DNA of 15,405 nt from DATFCK01 sp045809745 (GTDB taxonomy: Bacteria > Verrucomicrobiota > Verrucomicrobiia > Chthoniobacterales > UBA10450), in the NCBI GenBank assembly GCA_045809745.1, contig JBJMXE010000146.1, positions 1 to 15,405 on the forward strand, read 5' to 3'. The stretch's first letter is position 1, and each line of letters begins with the position of its first letter. The notes beneath the pieces were generated by a model. It saw nothing but the letters and a program-made list of their open reading frames with translations, did not search any database and had not been told where the DNA came from. Below are positions 13,001-15,405 of this stretch, piece after piece. The position numbers and the translations under genes were made by a program.

Positions 13001-15405
13001 CGTCATAATAAAAGGGCTGAGTGAACGTATTGTAGATCGACGCTCGGAGCCCATTGCCCACGCCGGAATTGTCCCGTTTTAGGAAAGCGCGAGCGCGGAG
13101 AACGTGAAATCCCTCGGACAATCCATTCTGAGTGGCGCCATAATCATCGTGCGGATAGACGAGAGCCGTGGTGGCGTTGAAGTGCGGAATGTTGAACGTG
13201 GTCAGCATCTTCTTCTTTTGCGTAACCGCGGCGGCGTTCCCTGGAAATGTGCTGCTGACCGGAACCGGGTTTTGAGCAGTGCCGGTATTCGATTTGTAAA
13301 TGGCGATCTTGTACTTAATCGCCGATCCCGGCTTGGCGATGGTCCCGCGCCACCAGTTGTTCCCGTCGGAACTGTTGTGCGAGTACATCATTTGAAAAGC
13401 CACTGTGGTGCCGATGCCGACTCCTCCAGCGCCTTCCGGGTTCGATCCGTCGGCCGTGTAATACACGAACATCCGGAAACCGGTGCCGACGGAGTTCGTT
13501 TTCGCCCAGAAGTCTAACGTGTTGCCGTTATCGCGGAATTGATTCGACGGAAGCCCACTGACGGTACCGGAAACCGGCCCCTCAACCTGGAGCGCCGGAT
13601 CGTGGAAGACGAATGAAGCAACCGTGCCGCTCTGGTTGTCGAACGCCGAGTTGCCGTTCAGGTTCGAAGTCACAACAGCGGGCGGACTGGTTGTTGTGTT
13701 GTAGGTGTCCGCTCCGGCAGAACCAATGGTGTCATTTGGGCTGACCTTTGCCGCGAATTTTTCCGGGTACTCGCGCTCAACAAACATCGGCTGCTCGTAG
13801 CCGAGGAAGACGTCGGTGGACAATGCCGGCGGATGATCGCGTTTGTCTCCCGTGGTCGGGCCTAACGGGATCTGCGAGTTGATATCGACGCCTCCATCGA
13901 GTTCGAGCAGGATGTCTTCAGCCGAGCCATCGGCGCGGGCGACAAAGCTCAGATCGGACCCGCTAGTGACCCGCGGAATTGTGTAAGGGTATGAGTAGCT
14001 GCCCGGAACCGCTCCGACCACTCCATAGGGATTGAAGTTAGGATCTCCGTCGGGACCATCCTTCCGTGTATAGGTGAGGCTGCTCACCGCCTGCCCGCCT
14101 TGAAGGATCGTGATCGGTTTGCCGCCGCCCTGCGACCAAAGATCCGACTGCTCCGGATTCCGCCACGAGAAGACGTAGTATCCGCCCTTCGGCACAATCG
14201 TATTCGGATCGAGAAAACCAAGTCCGCCACCACCGTCCCCTACAGTCATGTAGAAACCGTTCATGCTGTCGCCGCTCGGCAACGTGCCGCTGGCGTACTG
14301 CCACAAATAAGCACCAGGCGGGAATGCGGTTCGGAGGCCACCGCGATTGCTTCCGAAGTTGTTGTTAATCCCGATTCCGTTGGCGTAATTGTCGTTTACC
14401 AAAACGAGCATTGTCACGCCATCGGTATCCGACATCGTCACGTTCTCGCGTTTGTCGACTCGCTCATAGGCTACCAAGTCGCCGTCGCTCCAGCGGCCAA
14501 CCTGGTTCCCTCGCGCAAATTGGTTGTGGATGTAGAGGAGATTCGGCAAAAGCCCGTCGTTAAACTGCCCGAGGAAATTTGTGTTGGCGTGACGTGGAAA
14601 CGCGCCGCCGCTCTGACTCAGGGTCTGAGATTGATGGTTGCCGTCGGTATAAACCGAGCCCAGTCCGGCACGGGTGAGGTAAAGCGCAAACTGCAGTTCA
14701 CGGCGCGACGCATAATCGTTGTCATGGCTTTGCGCATACATGACGCCAAGACTGTCGCTAAAGCCGTAGCTGCCTGGTTGATCCAGACCCTGAAGACCAG
14801 TGGACGGATTGCCCAAAATCCCATTCATGTTGCTCTGGAGCGGATTGTTCACCAGGCGCATTCCGGCATTGAAGTAGTCGCCGTAAGCCGGCGGTTCGCC
14901 GAGATGTTCGCCGAACATCATCGCGTCGTCGCGCGGTGCCTCAGTATTGAAAACGGTGTCACGATGGTTGGCATCGGAGAAACCACGCGTGATGTTAAAC
15001 TGCCGCTGCGCCTGACCCAGATATCCGTAATCGCTCGTGTCCTTGTCGACGCCGAACGTCGCGCCGAAGAAGTCATAGCGAACGTGCTTCACCGCATCGA
15101 GACGCAGCCCATCCGCTTTGGTGCGATCGATTAACCATCGGGCACTGCGATTCAGGAAATCCTGCACGTACTCCGAATAGGCATCAGGATGCGTGGCGAT
15201 GTAGTTAACGGCCCAATCGTGGGCGCTAGCGAAGCCCGCCGGAAGCGGATTTGGGGCCAGGTTTAACAAACCCCCGAAACCCACGTAGTTTCCGTTAGCG
15301 TCAGAATAATAATACTCCGGATTGTTAGGCTGCCGGACGAATTTGATTTTAGGAAAGGTGGAACCCTCGCTAAGCCCGAAGTTTTCGTTCGTCGTTCCGG
15401 GCTCC
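7053..15405 (-). CDS. Giant secreted GH13 + GH57-like multidomain amylase (5' partial)
   Basis: The frame stays open from the TAA at 7053-7055 to the window edge: 2,783 codons are visible and the start is outside. A GTG at 15284 is unlikely to be the start, because 40 further sense codons lie upstream and the GH13 barrel would lack its first half. Layout (residues numbered from that GTG): partial GH13 barrel with GLRLDAVKH (nucleophile Asp63), FGEHLG (Glu126) and QSHDN (His187, Asp188); GH13 C-domain to about 375; unassigned beta-rich region 376-1170; calcium-type repeats 1172-1567; PPPPP linker 1615-1619; glucodextranase-C-like module about 1620-1895; GH57-like domain about 1898-2330; beta-domain 2331-2606; DSDSDG calcium loop 2607-2656; and a terminal module ending in FYKLQVSLIP. 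Such architecture points to a secreted or surface-held enzyme with two separate alpha-glucan-active folds. The downstream GH13 gene starts one base after the stop. That both domains are active, and on what polymer, is inference. Confidence 0.9.
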   Translation of the reverse strand, partial: EPGTTNENFGLSEGSTFPKIKFVRQPNNPEYYYSDANGNYVGFGGLLNLAPNPLPAGFASAHDWAVNYIATHPDAYSEYVQDFLNRSARWLIDRTKADGLRLDAVKHVRYDFFGATFGVDKDTSDYGYLGQAQRQFNITRGFSDANHRDTVFNTEAPRDDAMMFGEHLGEPPAYGDYFNAGMRLVNNPLQSNMNGILGNPSTGLQGLDQPGSYGFSDSLGVMYAQSHDNDYASRRELQFALYLTRAGLGSVYTDGNHQSQTLSQSGGAFPRHANTNFLGQFNDGLLPNLLYIHNQFARGNQVGRWSDGDLVAYERVDKRENVTMSDTDGVTMLVLVNDNYANGIGINNNFGSNRGGLRTAFPPGAYLWQYASGTLPSGDSMNGFYMTVGDGGGGLGFLDPNTIVPKGGYYVFSWRNPEQSDLWSQGGGKPITILQGGQAVSSLTYTRKDGPDGDPNFNPYGVVGAVPGSYSYPYTIPRVTSGSDLSFVARADGSAEDILLELDGGVDINSQIPLGPTTGDKRDHPPALSTDVFLGYEQPMFVEREYPEKFAAKVSPNDTIGSAGADTYNTTTSPPAVVTSNLNGNSAFDNQSGTVASFVFHDPALQVEGPVSGTVSGLPSNQFRDNGNTLDFWAKTNSVGTGFRMFVYYTADGSNPEGAGGVGIGTTVAFQMMYSHNSSDGNNWWRGTIAKPGSAIKYKIAIYKSNTGTAQNPVPVSSTFPGNAAAVTQKKKMLTTFNIPHFNATTALVYPHDDYGATQNGLSEGFHVLRARAFLKRDNSGVGNGLRASIYNTFTQPFYYDAQAPQGEIKFPAEGDTIGGSRYGVVVRTDASVTEVWYHIDDSDATNDDIKTHTQGGNGIGFEPFTDVNSNGTWDAGEPFQDLNGDGLWNNNIAGTWVKATEATANPAVSSPYPREWRFDYANIPATGNAQIQVRLRELSSADYKDFNGTDGAGHYTTLTRNVVAAGPNTRMFIAFPSNDGDLVDSNYVMKVWFSKSLANGTTLQSLIDRFLIKLASSESGSAANGVPQSRTSYMINYDVTNDYHELAFRLPNLYNDIPDFLHTIDVTYTNPGNPTLETFRLVKARPIPVIRNVIVTPPEVDSDGKPYVINLPDVATPTAAQRAVSVQVETDLNATSVAVAFALGSGNITLNPSTSATPNPTTTGSSKFWNFTWNNAAEGTYQLASTVTAPTGSSVSTRNAQVAFRQIVINGEPFTDSNNNGVHDAGEPFTDSNGNGVYDGPKSGDIDDDGLGLYGPTSAPIETTAIALPTTNSETWTNDQVHISAISGKTDPLNPDTDADGLSDGLELGWGAAVGDTNITTDTNGDGVPNFQPDLDPPIYNTTDNGSAPSGQDYTFYDPWPYNLNNSRTDLIAGTVTDPNKPDTDGDALLDGVEDSTSSVTVNGATTTYKTIHNGRVDIGVPDANGILHAIGHPPTVYNSSKIDSQRVLAHAPNAIWLETDPNNTDTDGDGITDGNEDSNHNGIVDLAIIDRNQTDNQGNFVVVATLDDFRKSVTVAGSAAGSQSVTFKYSDFCYTFIEPTNGLTNTSPALDKTKLNAAFRPSGNIRADKLDVIWLETDPRRKSTTGDGLPDGWKLQYGLDPWDDGFVGHYNLHTGQVITNTNNGPNGSLSGDGITNQQHFINNTDPRVSVDAPPPPPGSVTIGIGASTTVGGVTNRHEFTDWTANDLIALDPYDGDGGNFNQGDVYHAYDGFDSSRDMVAFYARDGGAVGQGGDGNFYFRVDMQDLTAYAEQGNLDIYVAINFGNAGVGEYNLPDDVDTGTSMKWQVVVASYQTDNGRVYLWNPAPGASHSTAIGQSLTQFGVTFRDQTTANGFKKAYYNSDLDAVEFSISRQALLDAGWDGDATKLLYQVFTTKDGTTNNPVGAGDIGGRSDVRDTIRTNGLASDYWQDQANIAGANSVLREYIGLTADNDRGKRVKVMSVIHGNQAIQPGNVTQSLINNGAGAGYYRPLDAHEAYGVPFALHVTPILASAMQWAKVSSGSPNSFKDGPAFNTRIGNLIGAGTIDLLGSTFSDHILNYFSSPYNIDNVALANSFLANIYSHAPSTSVFWTPERVSDSAVLQKATDAGFSYTFVDQMRHVFKWFGRNSALGTDGYRINQINNTKTFVVNDGVNTQLFANDDNGLPTLLRQLLSRKARDTQQDQVITFVNQWEDFGSKTNADNYDRNIRWLASHPWIQIVTPDQVAGNQVPFNSNGATATQWGTVNRGPSLSLPNVSKDFIDHANEENYDNWYNGSALEESLRTKVFSIRIGVGLPNDAAHQYGLLGTSGIVNSSWNSVVGIVPTSATNGLFALARATLHASEFETAFHNQANTDLSKFSTGAYINPDTSNQTLAGFAKIAQAQTRKAAIYARVNTWSQAANSGTYTGSAVAEQSDIDLDGESEYLIYNDRVFALFERIGGRMTHAWLRDFDTGYVSQVVGNSVSYAGSETEEEGAGNFTNGAVNAYRTSAFKDWFAKTDASGNGTFGYVNDLYTVVPAPSGIGWKLTSSDGKISKTITLSPNKSSVQASYTTTGFVQLFVRLGLSPDLLDLLMNGQTHLGNLISSAQEVDLFNNNNGRTVRAYVRFGGSGFSGAAFNATANDADALVLDTVAMRNQAQTQQVELQGNGSMNFALGFETGAALTYDSDSDGIPDWWTQQYFGHTGGQAGDLSRPGDDPDGDGKTNAQEYVFGSDPKVSDVTASQLTIIRSSSSTVTLNFPTVRNRQYQIYYATTPGGTWISAGSAAFGTGSPGTYTDNGADTGSPPTVGQARFYKLQVSLIP
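7317..7466 (-). repeat. C-terminal calcium loop module of the giant protein
   Basis: Residues 2607-2656: DSDSDGIPDWW, a short linker with a Gly-rich stretch, then DDPDGDGKTNAQEYVFGSDP. This pair of D-x-D-x-D-G loops precedes a terminal beta-domain of about 85 residues ending in RFYKLQV. The same arrangement (DQDGDGMTNAAEDAAGTNP plus terminal domain ending YFRVVLAP) closes the neighbouring GH13 protein. Confidence 0.75.
8295..9593 (-). other. GH57-like domain
   Basis: Residues about 1898-2330 of the giant protein. Ordered GH57 landmarks: VIHGNQAIQP (position of the HxHQP region); ALHVTPILASAM; GTIDLLGSTFSDHIL (the G-x-I-E-x-x-x-S-x-x-H-P-I-L region); FWTPERV with candidate nucleophile Glu2035 (codon 9180-9182), close to the WLTERVW word of GH57 4-alpha-glucanotransferase; then FSYTFVDQ. 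At the acid/base region the expected D-D-G-E or L-D-G-E is replaced by FVNQWEDFG (2129-2137), followed by WIQIVTPDQV as in amylopullulanases. Assignment by eye; activity uncertain. Confidence 0.65.
9600..10427 (-). other. Glucodextranase C-terminal / DOMON-like module
   Basis: Residues about 1620-1895, starting after the PPPPP linker. The order of features, GDGGNFNQGDVYHAYDGFD, then NFYFRVDMQDL, NLDIYVAINFG, DAVEFSISRQALL and LLYQVFTTKDG, matches the beta-sandwich found at the C-terminus of glucodextranase and in GH57 amylopullulanases. Its placement immediately before a GH57 domain supports this. A surface-attachment or glucan-binding role is inferred. Confidence 0.55.
10584..11534 (-). repeat. 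Thrombospondin type-3-like calcium repeat block
   Basis: Residues 1251-1567 contain repeated TDPxxPDTDxDGLxDGxE-type units at 1251-1270, 1281-1298, 1338-1357, 1421-1447 and a degenerate one at 1539-1567. IWLETDP precedes the last two. Such repeats bind calcium and form stiff spacers in secreted proteins of Verrucomicrobia and other diderms. Here they separate the GH13 half from the GH57 half. Irregular beta-type inserts of 30-90 residues lie between the units. Confidence 0.82.
11652..11771 (-). repeat. EF-hand-like GEPF repeat, copy 2
   Basis: Residues 1172-1211: GEPFTDSNNNGVHD, AGEPFTDSNGNGVYD, then DIDDDG. It matches copy 1 in word order and spacing, which indicates duplication within the gene. 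It leads directly into the thrombospondin-type-3-like block. Confidence 0.75.
11775..14159 (-). other. Unassigned beta-rich segment of the giant protein
   Basis: About 795 residues between the GH13 domain and the main calcium-repeat block. The composition is rich in Gly, Asn, Ser and Thr, with alternating hydrophobic strands, suggesting several Ig-like or carbohydrate-binding beta-sandwiches. One stretch (GTIAKPGSAIKYKIAIY, then later GFHVLRARAFL) follows the same order of signature words as the N-terminal domains of the neighbouring 1,181-residue GH13 protein (ATFQVPPSDTGVIQYYIQL, then GAYRLSARFRI). I cannot assign a CBM family by eye. Confidence 0.55.
12735..12821 (-). repeat. EF-hand-like GEPF repeat, copy 1
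   Basis: Residues 822-850 of the giant protein hold two tandem D-x-N-x-N/D-G-x-x-D/N loops separated by DAGEPF (FTDVNSNGTWDAGEPF, then QDLNGDGLWN). These are dockerin/EF-hand-like calcium loops. The same two-loop unit recurs about 350 residues later in the same protein. Confidence 0.75.
14160..15404 (-). other. GH13 catalytic domain, N-terminal part outside window
   Basis: Within the giant protein, this is the C-terminal half of a GH13 barrel plus its C-domain. Visible: conserved region II GLRLDAVKH (nucleophile Asp, codon 15096-15098), region III FGEHLG, and region IV QSHDN (Asp codon 14721-14723). The LRLDA-KH form is typical of extracellular alpha-amylases. Region I (D-x-x-x-N-H) must lie upstream of the window. 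The C-domain ends around GGYYVFSWRNP. Confidence 0.85.

Noticed and set aside
12540..13517. Two plus-strand open frames (180 and 137 codons)
   Set aside because: They are antisense to the continuous giant coding frame, with no ribosome site and no recognisable protein features.
14100..15134. Open frame of 344 codons on the plus strand
   Set aside because: It lies wholly opposite the giant gene's GH13 coding region, whose catalytic motifs are clear. The plus-strand translation shows no domain or hydrophobic pattern and is a codon-bias shadow.
7053..15405. PEP-CTERM or LPXTG-type sorting signal at the C-terminus
   Set aside because: The protein ends in a beta-strand (FYKLQVSLIP) with no transmembrane helix or basic tail.

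Overview
The window most likely comes from a diderm, free-living Verrucomicrobium of the Spartobacteria/Chthoniobacterales type. I infer this from the two large secreted proteins, which end in a D-x-D-x-D-G calcium loop plus a short beta-domain closing in FYKL/YFRV, from the palindromic intergenic elements, and from the lack of Shine-Dalgarno signals. No marker gene in the window settles the taxonomy.

All genes lie on the minus strand, so the locus reads from high to low coordinates. (1) 15405-7053: the 3' part of a giant secreted protein, at least 2,783 residues, with its 5' end outside the window. It carries a GH13 alpha-amylase-type domain (partial), about 800 residues of mostly unassigned beta-rich sequence, a run of thrombospondin-type-3/EF-hand-like calcium repeats, a Pro linker, a module resembling the C-terminal domain of glucodextranase/amylopullulanase, a GH57-like domain and a C-terminal calcium-loop module. 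(2) 7051-3506: a 1,181-residue secreted divergent GH13 enzyme, starting one base after the giant gene stops. (3) 3392-1566: a 608-residue exported GH13 enzyme of the neopullulanase/cyclomaltodextrinase type. (4) 1569-187: a MalE-like sugar-binding lipoprotein whose ATG overlaps the preceding stop (ATGA).

The simplest reading is an alpha-glucan (starch, glycogen or pullulan) foraging operon. Giant extracellular or surface enzymes cut polymer, the smaller amylase trims oligosaccharides, and the binding lipoprotein hands them to an ABC importer whose permeases are not in this window. There is no SusC/SusD-like gene here.

Three different palindromic elements sit in or beside the gene junctions of the downstream half. 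One is a long imperfect inverted repeat (42-184) directly after the last stop. One is a 114-bp REPIN-like element (1430-1543) inside the signal-peptide region of the binding protein. One is a 96-bp inverted-repeat-bounded spacer (3400-3495). The element at 1430-1543 is a whole number of codons, and removing it in silico leaves a textbook lipoprotein signal peptide. This suggests an in-frame insertion of a mobile palindrome into a coding region. I see no tRNA, rRNA, CRISPR array or transposase gene.
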